Both the position numbers and the translations under genes were made by a program. A stretch of 64,000 nt of DNA from positions 1 through 64,000 of the forward strand of contig CALJGI010000029.1 of NCBI GenBank assembly GCA_938074045.1. The letters run 5' to 3'. The notes under the pieces are model-generated. The model ran no database searches. It was not told where the DNA came from and saw only the letters and a program-made list of their open reading frames with translations. The DNA comes from an uncultured Halieaceae bacterium. GTDB lineage: Bacteria > Pseudomonadota > Gammaproteobacteria > Pseudomonadales > Halieaceae. Positions 1-8,655 of the stretch are shown here, in pieces. How positions within the stretch are numbered: the first letter of the stretch is position 1; each line of letters begins with the position of its first letter.

Positions 1-2418
1 CCCCTTGCGGTGCAGATTGGCGCTGGCGTTCTTTCCGCTTTTACTCTTCTTTGAACCCTTATCTACTTTCTTACCCTTGTCTGCCCCAGCCGTCCGCTTG
101 CGCGGCTTGCCTGCATCTGTTTTGGCGGGCCTCTTCCCGGAAGTCTTTCGTTTGGTGGGAGAAGTTTTATTACTTTTATTGGAACGCGATTTTTCACCGG
201 ATTCCGCCAGCTCAAAGTCGATTTTCTTGTCGTCCAGGTCCACCCGGGCTACCTGGACCGTCACAGCGTCACCCAAACGGAAAGATCGACCACTACGTTC
301 ACCGGTGAGCCTTTGGCGTACCGGATCGAAGTGGTAATAATCGCCAGGCAACGCGCTGATATGCACCAGGCCCTCTACGTACAAATCGGTGAGCTCTACA
401 AAAAGCCCGAATGCGGTAGTCGCGCTGATCACACCGGGGTACACCTCACCGACATGATCCTGCAAATATTCGCATTTCAGCCAGGAAGAGACTTCCCGCG
501 TGGCCTCATCGGCACGCCGCTCTGCCACTGAGCAATGTTCCCCCAGCGCCAGCATCTGCGCCATGTTATAGGGATAAATCCGCTTGGCCGAGATGGTTTT
601 GACATCCGCCACGCGCTGCACGGCCAGGCCGGCAATATCGGAACGGATCATCGCGCGAATAGCGCGATGGACAAGCAGATCGGGGTAGCGTCGGATGGGC
701 GAAGTAAAGTGCGCATACGCCGGGTAGTGCAGGCCGAAGTGCCCCTTGTTATCTGGCTGGTACATGGCCTGTTTGAGCGAACGAAGCATCATGATCTGCA
801 CGATATGACCATCCTCTCGACCGTCCAGCTGTTGCTGCAGACGACCATAATCCAGTGGTGTAGGGTCCTCGCCTCCACTCAGTTCCAGCCCCAGAGGCCC
901 GAGATACTCGCGCAGACTGGTCAATTTCTCCTCTGTGGGTCCCTCGTGCACCCGATACAGCGCGGGCAGCTCTGTGCTGGCCAGAAAATCCGCCGCCGCC
1001 ACGTTCGCCGCCAGCATACATTCTTCAATCAGCTTGTGGGCGTCATTGCGCACCACTGGAACGATGGCCTCAATCTTGCGTTGCTCATTGAAAATAAAGC
1101 GGGTTTCCACTGACTCAAATTCAATCGCACCGCGCAAATCCCGCGCTTTGCGCAAGCACGCATACAATTCATGCAGTGCCTGCAAATGGGCGACAAGCGC
1201 ACCATCAACGCCATGCTCGGCTGCATCGTCCGCCGCCAGCACAGCGCCAACCTGCGTGTAGGTCAATCGGCCATGGGAATGTATCACCGCCTCGGCAAAG
1301 TGGTAATCCGTGGTTCTACCCTGGCGATCAATCTGCATTTCACAGACCAGAGCGAGGCGATCAACCGCCGGTTTCAGGGAACACAAACCATTGGACAGCG
1401 ACTCCGGCAGCATGGGGACCACCTGCTCCGGGAAGTACACCGAGGTCGCCCGCAGATGAGCGTCCTCATCGAGGGCTGAGTCGGGTCGCACATAATGCGA
1501 GACATCGGCGATGGCCACCCACAGCGACCAGCCAGTGCGTGATGGCTTACAGAAGACTGCATCGTCAAAGTCCCTGGCATCCTCACCGTCAATGGTGACG
1601 AAGGGAAGATCGCGCAAATCGAGACGTCCGACTTTGTCGGCTGAACCCGGCTCCGGGTCCAGTCCACCGGCCTCTGCCAGAGCCTCGTCAGAAAAAACGT
1701 GGGGTATGCCGTGGGACCTGATCGCAACATCAATCTCCATGCCCGGATCAAGATGCTCACCCAGTACTTCGATAACCCGGCCCCGTGGCTGGCGATGCCG
1801 GCCCGGATACTGGGTGATTTCCACCATTACCATTTGTCCAGCTGCCGCCAGGCCCCGATCTTCCGGAGAGATCAATATATCGTGATTAACGCGGGCATTG
1901 TCGGGCACAACAAAAGTAATGCCGCTGTCCTCGACATAGCGACCAACCACCTGCTTGGTATTGCGCTTGAGAACCTCGACCACCTTGCCCTCGCGGCGCC
2001 CGCGACGGTCGGTGCCGGACACGCGACAAAGAGCTTCATCCCCATCAAATACGTTGGCCATTTGTCGGGCTGAGAGATACAAATCGTCGGACCCGTCCGC
2101 TGGCAACAGAAAACCAAAGCCGTCGCGATGACCGCTGACGCGGCCGCGCACCAGATCAAGCTTGTCCACCAGACCAAAGGCACCGCGACGGTTACTCAGC
2201 AGTTGTCCGTCCCGCTCCATCGCGTTCAACCGGCGACGCAGGGCCTCCAGGCCCTCGTCTTCCGTCAGCGCGAGGGCATCCGCTATGCGCGGCAGTGTAA
2301 GAGGGTGTTCCGCGTCGGCCAGTAGCTGAAGAATAAACTCGCGGCTGGGAATGGGACTATCGTAGCGGGCGGCTTCACGCTGGGCGTGCGGATCGCGGCC
2401 CTTATCTTTCGCGGCCAT
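1..2418 (-). CDS. rnr: Ribonuclease R (3' end cut by window edge)
   Basis: Processive 3'-5' exoribonuclease that degrades structured RNA, including rRNA and trans-translated mRNA, in the cytoplasm. The minus-strand frame is open for 806 codons from ATG 2418 to base 1. E. coli RNase R is ~813 residues, so nearly all of the gene is present. Order of parts: N-terminal winged-helix region (about 20-75), cold-shock/OB domains (about 80-250), RNB catalytic domain beginning near residue 275 with the acidic motif DGEDARDFDDA, S1 domain at about 645-730 (VGEVYPGVISATTAFGLFVE), then a basic Lys/Ser/Thr tail past residue 740. The stop codon lies outside the window. The RNB acidic cluster and S1 domain make this call secure. 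RNase II is a less likely alternative because of the length and basic tail. Confidence 0.95.
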   Translation of the reverse strand, partial: MAAKDKGRDPHAQREAARYDSPIPSREFILQLLADAEHPLTLPRIADALALTEDEGLEALRRRLNAMERDGQLLSNRRGAFGLVDKLDLVRGRVSGHRDGFGFLLPADGSDDLYLSARQMANVFDGDEALCRVSGTDRRGRREGKVVEVLKRNTKQVVGRYVEDSGITFVVPDNARVNHDILISPEDRGLAAAGQMVMVEITQYPGRHRQPRGRVIEVLGEHLDPGMEIDVAIRSHGIPHVFSDEALAEAGGLDPEPGSADKVGRLDLRDLPFVTIDGEDARDFDDAVFCKPSRTGWSLWVAIADVSHYVRPDSALDEDAHLRATSVYFPEQVVPMLPESLSNGLCSLKPAVDRLALVCEMQIDRQGRTTDYHFAEAVIHSHGRLTYTQVGAVLAADDAAEHGVDGALVAHLQALHELYACLRKARDLRGAIEFESVETRFIFNEQRKIEAIVPVVRNDAHKLIEECMLAANVAAADFLASTELPALYRVHEGPTEEKLTSLREYLGPLGLELSGGEDPTPLDYGRLQQQLDGREDGHIVQIMMLRSLKQAMYQPDNKGHFGLHYPAYAHFTSPIRRYPDLLVHRAIRAMIRSDIAGLAVQRVADVKTISAKRIYPYNMAQMLALGEHCSVAERRADEATREVSSWLKCEYLQDHVGEVYPGVISATTAFGLFVELTDLYVEGLVHISALPGDYYHFDPVRQRLTGERSGRSFRLGDAVTVQVARVDLDDKKIDFELAESGEKSRSNKSNKTSPTKRKTSGKRPAKTDAGKPRKRTAGADKGKKVDKGSKKSKSGKNASANLHRKG

Positions 2419-2456
2419 TCAGGATGACCTACATATATAAATTGTCATGGGCGGGC

Positions 2457-2462
2457 ATTATA
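2457..2462 (-). promoter_or_regulatory. Candidate -10 box of the rnr promoter
   Basis: The minus strand reads TATAAT here, 39 bases before the rnr ATG, giving a leader of about 30 nt. No convincing -35 hexamer is seen 16-18 bases upstream, so only the -10 is claimed. Confidence 0.35.
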
Positions 2463-2583
2463 CGCAGACATTGACAATTAAGCTGTGTAAAAGTAAAGTC
2501 CGCGCCTCTACGATTTCGGACTAATTATTGACCGGAAACTACTGCCCGAATGGGGTAGAAGGTAGAAAATGCCACCGCACAAT

Positions 2584-2670
2584 GCCCAGGTGGTGAAATT
2601 GGTAGACACGCTAGCTTCAGGTGCTAGTGCTCGCAAGGGCGTGGAGGTTCAAGTCCTCTCCTGGGCACCA
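2584..2670 (+). tRNA. tRNA-Leu(CAG)
   Basis: Class II tRNA of 87 nt including an encoded CCA end. Acceptor strands GCCCAGG and CCTGGGC pair fully, A is the discriminator and CCA ends at 2670. The D-arm contains TGGTAGA. The anticodon loop TTCAGGT is closed by CTAGC/GCTAG, placing anticodon CAG at 2618-2620. The long variable arm (TGCTCGCAAGGGCG) and the GTTCAAGTC T-loop are typical of tRNA-Leu. A phage-type integrase begins 116 bases downstream, so this gene probably served as the attachment site of an island. Confidence 0.97.
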
Positions 2671-2742
2671 TCTTCGGCACCAAAATGCCGTAGTAACTTT
2701 ATGATTTAAAAGAATTTTATCTCTTTCGTTTTTGCTGATTGA

Positions 2743-2790
2743 GGTGATCCCCATGGGTCTCGCCACTGATCCCCAAGGTGATCCCCATGG
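2743..2790 (+). repeat. 14-bp direct repeat before the integrase start
   Basis: GGTGATCCCCATGG occurs at 2743-2756 and again at 2777-2790, a 34-base period, with a partial copy (TGATCCCCA) between them. The second copy contains the integrase ATG at 2787. It may be a duplication or integrase-related binding sites; function unknown. Confidence 0.6.
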
Positions 2791-3115
2791 CTGTAAAAAC
2801 CCCCTCCTATCTGTGGCGTTCTCCGCGCGGAATTTACTACTTTCGCCTGCGGCTACCTGCTGAGCTTGTACGCAGCTCTTCGAGCAGCAAACGACCGGAA
2901 TTTCGACGTAGTTTGGGCACTGGAAATCGACAACAAGCGCTAGTCAGGGCTCGACGAATTTGGTTAAGTGTGCACGACCACATACGATCTATAGAGAACC
3001 GAATGGAAGGAGAAGAGAACGATATTGATCTCATTGATGAGGTTCTGCGCCATCTGAAAGCAGAAGACGATTCACAAAAAACCAAGAGCCCCACTCGAAA
3101 GAACAGGAGATCTGC
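2787..3115 (+). pseudogene. Truncated tyrosine-recombinase integrase (N-terminal part)
   Basis: Starts MAVKTPSYLWRSPRG and continues with YYFRLRLPAEL, the N-terminal DUF6538-type region found on phage and island integrases, followed by a stretch like the SAM-like/core-binding region. About 110 codons survive. The frame then enters the inverted end of the insertion sequence at 3116 and stops at 3155. The catalytic domain (R-H-x-x-R-Y) is absent, so the protein cannot be an active recombinase. Its position just after tRNA-Leu fits an integrase that used the tRNA 3' end as attB. A GTG nine bases upstream (2778) is in frame, but the ATG gives the expected N-terminus. Confidence 0.8.
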
Positions 3116-3140
3116 TGTCCCTCCTGTAAATATAATCGTG
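3116..3140 (+). repeat. Left terminal inverted repeat of the IS
   Basis: Begins TGTCCCTCCTG and ends AATCGTG. It matches the reverse complement of 4243-4267 at 21 of 25 positions. Confidence 0.85.
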
Positions 3141-3171
3141 CCATTTTTCTGGTGATTATTTGCAATCGCCA

Positions 3172-4206
3172 TCAGGCAGCGATTCTCCCGTATCGATGGT
3201 GCAGGCCGCCAACACGGGGGAAAGCCACAATATTTCCTAACTTCGGCGGTTCAACAGGTCGAGTTTCAGGCGGATCTTTGTTCACCGACAAATGCGTTCT
3301 GCAGGTATGGTAATAGTTAAAATATTCTCGAAGGGTTCTGCGTAGATGCCGCTCATTGAGAACAATAATATGATCCAGCCAGTCTCGGCGTATGGACCCG
3401 ATAATTCTTTCAGCGAAGGGGTTTTGCCATGGCGAGCGAGGCGCCGTGACAACCTCCTCGATACCCAGGCTCTTGATCCGTCGTCGGACAGCATCACCAT
3501 AAATGGCATCCCGATCGCGCAACAAATAGCGTGGAGCGGAATCGAACGGAAAGGCTTCCACCAATTGCTGAGCGGTCCATTGTGCAGTGGGGTGCTCCGT
3601 CACATTGAAGTGTACAACTTCCCGCCGGTCGTGGCTGAGCACGATAAACACATAGAGAATGCGAAATCTGGCTGTCGGGACAGTGAAGAAATCCATCGCT
3701 GCCAAACACTCTGTATGATTACTGAGAAATGTTCGCCAGGTTTGTGAAGGTGGTTTATTCGGATGCCGCATATATTTGGAAACTGTCGCTTGTGATACTT
3801 CAATACCTAGCTTGAGCAGTTCCCCATGGATTCGAGGCGCACCCCAGCCCATGTTGGTTGCCTGCATTTCTCGAATCAGCTTGCGCAGGCCCACATCAAT
3901 AGCTGGTCGTCCCGGCCTAGGGCCTCGACTCTTCCAACGCCAATAAAGGCGGAAGCCCTGACGATGCCAGCGTACAACAGTATCGGGATGCAGGCCATAC
4001 AATAATTTCCGCCAATCCTCCACATAGCGTGAAAAGATTATCCAGAACAGCTTGTCCGCCACGGATGGTCGAGGCTTCTTCACTGATTGACGGAGCATGA
4101 CTACCTGCTGCCTCAGTGCAAGATTCTCGAGGGCCAATTGACGTTGAGATCTAAATAGCGAATGAACCAACCTAATGATAAGGAGAAGAATTGGCATGAC
4201 TGCCAT
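3172..4206 (-). CDS. Transposase, rve/IS3-superfamily DDE type
   Basis: 344 residues. A hydrophobic start and a helical region (LALENLALRQQVVMLR) precede a helix-turn-helix part (GWGAPRIHGELLKLGIEVSQATVSKYM, about 118-145) typical of IS3/IS481-like enzymes. The integrase core supplies the DDE residues: Asp in AAMDFF (about 175), Asp in LLRDRDAIYG (about 233) and Glu in NPFAERIIGSIRRDW about 34 residues later. The C-terminus has YFNYYHTCRTHLS, a variant of the YNxxRPH segment. It is a single uninterrupted frame with no orfA/orfB frameshift. Inverted repeats on both sides suggest the element is intact and may be mobile. The precise IS family was not determined. Confidence 0.9.
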   Translation of the reverse strand: MAVMPILLLIIRLVHSLFRSQRQLALENLALRQQVVMLRQSVKKPRPSVADKLFWIIFSRYVEDWRKLLYGLHPDTVVRWHRQGFRLYWRWKSRGPRPGRPAIDVGLRKLIREMQATNMGWGAPRIHGELLKLGIEVSQATVSKYMRHPNKPPSQTWRTFLSNHTECLAAMDFFTVPTARFRILYVFIVLSHDRREVVHFNVTEHPTAQWTAQQLVEAFPFDSAPRYLLRDRDAIYGDAVRRRIKSLGIEEVVTAPRSPWQNPFAERIIGSIRRDWLDHIIVLNERHLRRTLREYFNYYHTCRTHLSVNKDPPETRPVEPPKLGNIVAFPRVGGLHHRYGRIAA

Positions 4207-4242
4207 CCTCTATCCGTCGTCGAAAATAGTCAAGAATATCAA

Positions 4243-4267
4243 CACGATTGAATATTCAGGAGGGACA
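4243..4267 (-). repeat. Right terminal inverted repeat of the IS
   Basis: On the minus strand it begins TGTCCCTCCTG and ends AATCGTG, mirroring 3116-3140. It lies 36 bases upstream of the transposase ATG and probably includes its promoter region. Confidence 0.85.
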
Positions 4268-4526
4268 GGATGAACGGGAGTTCGCTCTCAATCTGGGTAA
4301 GGACAAAGACTGGTACAGAACTTCGATGGATCAATTTGAAAACTGGGCAGGCAAGGCCAACATTCCGTGGCGCGCAATCAAGCCGCATCTGCTGGACACC
4401 ATGGAAAAAGCTCGTGAATTATGGCCTAACGCACTGAAAGAGCTACCAATGGATGACGAACAGAAGGCAGGCCTCACAGAACATTGGAAGAACCTGCACC
4501 CCGAATTTCATATCGAAACAGCGTAG
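4268..4526 (+). pseudogene. HipA-like kinase C-terminal remnant
   Basis: About 86 codons without a start of their own; the frame opens inside the IS end. The sequence (EFALNLGKDKDW, then FENWAGKANIPW, then ELWPNALKELPMDDEQK and HWKNLHPEF) resembles the final helical segment of HipA-family Ser/Thr kinase toxins. The catalytic core and any hipB antitoxin gene are missing, presumably removed with the rest of the island. The family call rests on recollection of HipA C-termini and is moderate. Another helical C-terminal domain is possible. Confidence 0.45.
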
Positions 4527-4556
4527 TCACATGGTCACGAAACGGCGCTCGCGTCC

Positions 4557-4693
4557 TCAGGTTAATACGACACGTATCACCATATAGCCGACATAACCCA
4601 AGAGAAACAAGCCGCCCACAAGACGATTCATGATGGTCTTACCCAGGAAAAACACCGGAATCAGCAACAGTGAGTCATTTCCTGCCACCCAGG
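4557..4693 (-). pseudogene. C-terminal remnant of a Na+/Ca2+-exchanger-like membrane protein
   Basis: A minus-strand frame ends at TGA 4557-4559 and can be read back to about 4693. It contains NDSLLLIPVFFLGKTI, then NRLVGGLFLLGYVGYMVI. The pattern (last-but-one helix, short polar turn, final helix LFLLGYVGY) is typical of the end of YrbG/CaxA-type calcium/sodium antiporters. Only ~45 codons remain and they abut the stop codon of the next minus-strand gene (TAA 4694-4696) without any start. It is therefore a truncated leftover, perhaps displaced by island insertion or deletion. Confidence 0.4.
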
Positions 4694-7600
4694 TTAGAGA
4701 TTCCGAACCTTGATATTGCGATACCACACGGGATCACCGTGGTCCTGCAAAACTATATAGCCTGCGTCGGACTTGCCAAACCCGGGCATATCCGCAAATT
4801 TGCTGGCGGCGACGAGGGCATTCCAATCATCACTACCACGGGTGATGCTCACCACTTTTTCGCCGTTGAGCCAATGCTCGATGTGGTTTTTTTCAATACG
4901 GATACGCACTTCATTCCACTCACCTGGGGGGCGCACCGTGACAGGGTCGGCCGCAATCAAATCGTAGAGGTCACCCGCCCGGTGGGTTTCAATTTTCCCA
5001 TCAGCGTGACCTTCATTGTGCAGCACCTGCATCTCAATGCCCGTGCGCCAGGGTACATTCTCGGTTTCATCCTTAACCAGATAGAAGATACCGCTGTTAC
5101 CGTTTTCCGCGATCTTCCACTCCAGGCTGAGCTCGAAGTCGCTAAATTTTTCCGGGTAGTAGATCAGATCACCACTGGGGCCACCGAAGAAATAACTGGA
5201 AATCATATCCCACCAGGGAAGCGCGCCTTTCTGACGCAAGGTTAAAGCCCCATTCTCGACAACCCACTTCTCTACATAATCCACAGGCCCGGCAAAGTTC
5301 TTCCAGCCGGCAAGCGTCTTGCCATCGAACAGTGGACGCCACTCACCGTCATCGGTCGCGGTAATGTCCTTATTATCCGGCTTGTCCGGAATATTGTTCA
5401 GGGTATACCAGGCTTCACTGGTCCAAAGGTCCTGTCCACCCGCCGCGCGCCAGCGCTCGTCCAGTCGCAGGTACACCACATACCCTTCTTTCAAGCCGGG
5501 AACAATGGCGCGAACGCTGCGGCGATCTTCTGCCACTACCAACCGCTGCGTCGACAATTCCTGGTGATCGTATTTAGGACCGCCGTATTGCTCGTTGGGG
5601 TGATAAAACCACTGTCGTGCGGTGAGGTCTTCAGGAACAACTGTCATGTCCTGTGCGAGAGGTTGCGTCAGCTCAATCAGAAAGCCGTCGCTGAGTGCCC
5701 TCACCGCTTTCATTTCAAAGGCGTTGTTACCGTTCCAGGTGAGCCGCTCCAACCCATGCCAGGCTTTGCCCGCTTCGCCCCAATTCGGTGGGTTACCAAC
5801 TTCACCCAGATAAATCGATCCATCCGGGCTCCGTACCATTCGATTCACGCCACCATTGAAGCCAGCGCTGAAATGAAAAACAGCGCCCTGCGACCGACCG
5901 GCAATATTCTCGAGAAAGACCCGCTTCAATCCCCCGTTGAATACATCACCGTGAATAAGCTGACCCGCGTACGGTCCCTCCTCCAGCAAAAACGGTTGCG
6001 TCGGTGAGTTACCCACCTCGTCCTGGGGCAACCAAACGGCGGGTGGCTCTTCGCGCAGGGTCATGACTCCCTCATCAGGCACGGCGCGGGATCCATAAAA
6101 ATCCCCGGGTCGAACCTCTGCCAGTTTACTGGCGGGCAACCAGTCGCCCTGGTTATCCAGCACATAGACGGCGTCTCCCGGCCCATCCGCGATGCCATTG
6201 GGTGTACGAAATCCAGACGCCATCACTTCAACATTACCGGCCAGATCGGCCTTGAGCAGCTTGCCCTGCGTGGGCAACTGATCCGGGCAGCTCGCACCCC
6301 CGGGTAGTACGCAAATGGACAGCAGGAAGTAGAAGTTCGAGTTTTTGTGAACCAGACCAAAAGCAAAGGAATGGAAATTGCTGTTTGCCTCCCAGTCAGT
6401 ACTCACTGCCCGATAGCGATCGATAACCCCGTCATCATTGGTGTCGATCAACTCTGTGAGCTCCTGCTTTTGCAGCACAAAAATCCGGTCGTCAACTACC
6501 GTCAGCCCGAGGGGTTCCTGCAGTCCCTCAGCAATGCGCTGCACCCGGGATTCCAGCGGCGCATTGGGGTCCACCAGATAAACAGCGCCATCCAGATCCC
6601 AGCTCGCCACCACGAGCTTACCGTCCGAGGTCATATCCAGTCCGCCAACTTTGGGCTCGAACCCCGGTGGTGCAATGTCTTCCAATTGAAAAGAAGGGTG
6701 TAGTTTCCGCAAGCGCGGCAATATGTCGAAATCCTCGGTCGCGACGTAGGGGTTACCTTGATCGTCCAGCGGCGGGTTAAGTTCTTCCGCCGGCGTATCG
6801 CGGGACAGAATGTAACTCACCGCTGCACGAGCTTCGGTTTCACTCAGTTCAGGGTGAGCCGGCATGGGCACGCTACCCCACTTGCCGACACTGCCTTCCA
6901 GGACAGCGGTGGTTAACGCGGCAATTACCGGCGTCTGCAGGTGTCCGCGAAACTTACCGGATACCTGTGACCAGGCCGGACCGGTGACTTTGTGTGTTTC
7001 CGCGTGGCAGCTCAGACAATCGCTGTTGGCGATAACCTGCTCACCCAGAGAAAGGTCGTCTGTCGCCGCAGCTTTACCGCGGTCAACGCCGACGGCACCG
7101 CCCCCTTCGATCGGCCTACTGTTTTGCAGCGGCCACTCCAGCGTGCCCTCCGCGAGATAAGACTCACCGTTCCCGTTCTCGAAGTAAACTCGGACTTCTC
7201 CGTCTTTACGAACTGGCCTGAAGCTGCGGGTAAAAAAGCGTTGGCCATCGCGCTCAAACATATCGGGACGTTCCAGTAGTTCCACTGATTGGTCACCGGC
7301 GTGCAGTCGAAAGCGCAGTGATACTGTCTCACTGCCGGCACCGTATTCGTGCCCCAGATATTGCACCGTCGCCGGCTTACGTTCGCCCTCTATCTCCAGG
7401 AACCAACGCGCACCATCAGCATCTTGTAAATACCAGTTACCCCGGCTGCCAGGTTGTGGGCCGTGCTTGTAGTTGTATGCCGCTCCGGCGAACTCAATAT
7501 CGCCATCCCAAACCTGATACAGCGACTGACTTTCCACCTGGTACGCCGCCCACAACCCGGGCGCCAGCGCCAGTTTCAGCATACGGGGTTTACCGTCCAG

Positions 7601-7885
7601 ATTGCCCCGCACCACCCAGGGCGCGCTGCCTCGGCCGACAACAAGCTCCCGCCCATAGCTGGGATCCGGGGCGGCCTCCAGGTCTACGCCATTCAGCTCC
7701 GTGTCGATGATTTCAATAACAGCAGCGATGCCGTGGCTCTGTCCTATTTCGATAAGGTCTGCCAGATCCGACCGGGTCATCAGCTTCTGCTGCATGGCTA
7801 TTCCGATAGCCAGGCCCAGCAACACGAGAGGTAGCAGTATGAGTGTGATGACACCGCGAAGAATCCATTTCATAGTTATGGGCAA
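4694..7885 (-). CDS. Membrane-anchored cytochrome c / sorbosone-dehydrogenase-like propeller / DUF1080 protein
   Basis: 1063 residues. Order of parts: N-terminal membrane helix (about 7-30); a region to residue 280 with no family I recognise; a cytochrome c domain with haem motif CLSCH at about 289-293 and a candidate Met ligand in SVPMPAHPELSE near 342; a glucose/sorbosone-dehydrogenase-type beta-propeller (about 390-760, including GGLDMTSDGKLVVASWDLDG and GFRTPNGIADGPGD); and a C-terminal DUF1080 (3-keto-disaccharide hydrolase/LamG-like) domain starting at FDGKTLAGWKNF (about 860) and ending with the strand DPVWYRNIKVRNL. Such proteins act in the periplasm on sugars or polyols with electrons passed to cytochrome c. 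The substrate is unknown. ATG 7873, four codons in, is an alternative start. Confidence 0.8.
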   Translation of the reverse strand: MPITMKWILRGVITLILLPLVLLGLAIGIAMQQKLMTRSDLADLIEIGQSHGIAAVIEIIDTELNGVDLEAAPDPSYGRELVVGRGSAPWVVRGNLDGKPRMLKLALAPGLWAAYQVESQSLYQVWDGDIEFAGAAYNYKHGPQPGSRGNWYLQDADGARWFLEIEGERKPATVQYLGHEYGAGSETVSLRFRLHAGDQSVELLERPDMFERDGQRFFTRSFRPVRKDGEVRVYFENGNGESYLAEGTLEWPLQNSRPIEGGGAVGVDRGKAAATDDLSLGEQVIANSDCLSCHAETHKVTGPAWSQVSGKFRGHLQTPVIAALTTAVLEGSVGKWGSVPMPAHPELSETEARAAVSYILSRDTPAEELNPPLDDQGNPYVATEDFDILPRLRKLHPSFQLEDIAPPGFEPKVGGLDMTSDGKLVVASWDLDGAVYLVDPNAPLESRVQRIAEGLQEPLGLTVVDDRIFVLQKQELTELIDTNDDGVIDRYRAVSTDWEANSNFHSFAFGLVHKNSNFYFLLSICVLPGGASCPDQLPTQGKLLKADLAGNVEVMASGFRTPNGIADGPGDAVYVLDNQGDWLPASKLAEVRPGDFYGSRAVPDEGVMTLREEPPAVWLPQDEVGNSPTQPFLLEEGPYAGQLIHGDVFNGGLKRVFLENIAGRSQGAVFHFSAGFNGGVNRMVRSPDGSIYLGEVGNPPNWGEAGKAWHGLERLTWNGNNAFEMKAVRALSDGFLIELTQPLAQDMTVVPEDLTARQWFYHPNEQYGGPKYDHQELSTQRLVVAEDRRSVRAIVPGLKEGYVVYLRLDERWRAAGGQDLWTSEAWYTLNNIPDKPDNKDITATDDGEWRPLFDGKTLAGWKNFAGPVDYVEKWVVENGALTLRQKGALPWWDMISSYFFGGPSGDLIYYPEKFSDFELSLEWKIAENGNSGIFYLVKDETENVPWRTGIEMQVLHNEGHADGKIETHRAGDLYDLIAADPVTVRPPGEWNEVRIRIEKNHIEHWLNGEKVVSITRGSDDWNALVAASKFADMPGFGKSDAGYIVLQDHGDPVWYRNIKVRNL

Positions 7886-7959
7886 CCCTGTGGTTCAGTC
7901 CTGCATGTGTAACACATTTTGTGCATGAATGAGTGCAACTCCCCGACGAGCAGGAACCG

Positions 7960-8643
7960 CTACGCCCAGTTTTCACCAAAAGAAAGCGACACCAGTCGAC
8001 TGAGCTGGGCCAGAGAGTAACCGCTGTCTTGACTCAACTGATTAAAAAAACTCTGGGAAGCTTCCAGCGCTCGCTTACTGGTGATGCCAGAATCGATCAC
8101 GCCGTGCAGACGCAGGAAACCCTCCACATCCCGGGTCAACAAAAAGGTATCAACACCCAGCGCACGCAGGGCATAGGGGCCGGTGTTCCCGCCGAGCCGG
8201 GACCCATGTTTTTTGAGATACATCCAGAGACCGACGATGTCACTACTGGGCCAGGAGGCGATAAATTCACCGAAACTACTGTTTTCACGTCGCGTGGTAT
8301 CGTTGATCATGAGGGCGTTGTCCCGAATGGCGGCGACTTTTCTATAGTTGCGGATAATGCGTGTATCAGAGGCCTTTCTCTCCAGCATGTCGTCGGGCAT
8401 CATCAGCAACTTCTCAATATCAAAGCCCCAGAACAGCTCCTCAAATCCATCCCACTTATTGTCCACCACTCGCCAGACAAAACCCGACTGGAATATCTTG
8501 CGGGTGAACTCCGCCAGATATCTATCGTCGCCAATTTTGCGTAACCGCTTTGCGGGCAAGCTCGTCGGCAGCCGCTCCGCCAGCGCAGCAGCCCCGCCTT
8601 TGCGCTCACACGCCATCGCATAAATGTCATCAAATCCAATCAC
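7960..8643 (-). CDS. DNA-3-methyladenine glycosylase I family protein
   Basis: 227 residues. Base-excision repair enzyme family that removes 3-methyladenine from alkylated DNA. The segment FQSGFVWRVVDNKWDGFEELFWGFD (about 51-75) followed by RIIRNYRKVAAIRDNA matches the Tag-family helical core. GLWMYLKKHGSRLGGNTGPYALRALGVDTFLLT fits the later helices. It lies 12 bases downstream of the glycerate-kinase-like gene on the same strand, so the two are probably cotranscribed. It belongs to the divergent Tag-like branch rather than the E. coli Tag type. I do not see the usual Cys/His zinc ligands near the N-terminus. Confidence 0.8.
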   Translation of the reverse strand: MIGFDDIYAMACERKGGAAALAERLPTSLPAKRLRKIGDDRYLAEFTRKIFQSGFVWRVVDNKWDGFEELFWGFDIEKLLMMPDDMLERKASDTRIIRNYRKVAAIRDNALMINDTTRRENSSFGEFIASWPSSDIVGLWMYLKKHGSRLGGNTGPYALRALGVDTFLLTRDVEGFLRLHGVIDSGITSKRALEASQSFFNQLSQDSGYSLAQLSRLVSLSFGENWA

Positions 8644-8655
8644 ATACAGCTCCTG

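Larger units (their letters stand above)
3116..4267 (-). mobile_element. Insertion sequence with DDE transposase, 1152 bp
   Basis: Bounded by inverted repeats of 25 bp (3116-3140 and 4243-4267) that agree at 21 positions: TGTCCCTCCTG and AATCGTG are identical in both, with four differences between them. Ends are TG...CA. The single transposase gene fills it on the minus strand. I see no target-site duplication: the left flank ends ATCTGC and the right flank begins GGATGA. The flanks also belong to different genes (integrase on the left, HipA-like on the right). This is best explained by a deletion starting at one IS end, or by recombination between two copies. Confidence 0.85.

Noticed and set aside
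535..1113. 192-codon plus-strand open frame
   Set aside because: Antisense to rnr, which is certain by motif content.
2671..4700. Second att copy of the tRNA-Leu 3' end
   Set aside because: I looked for a repeat of the tRNA end downstream and found none within the remnant; it may have been deleted.
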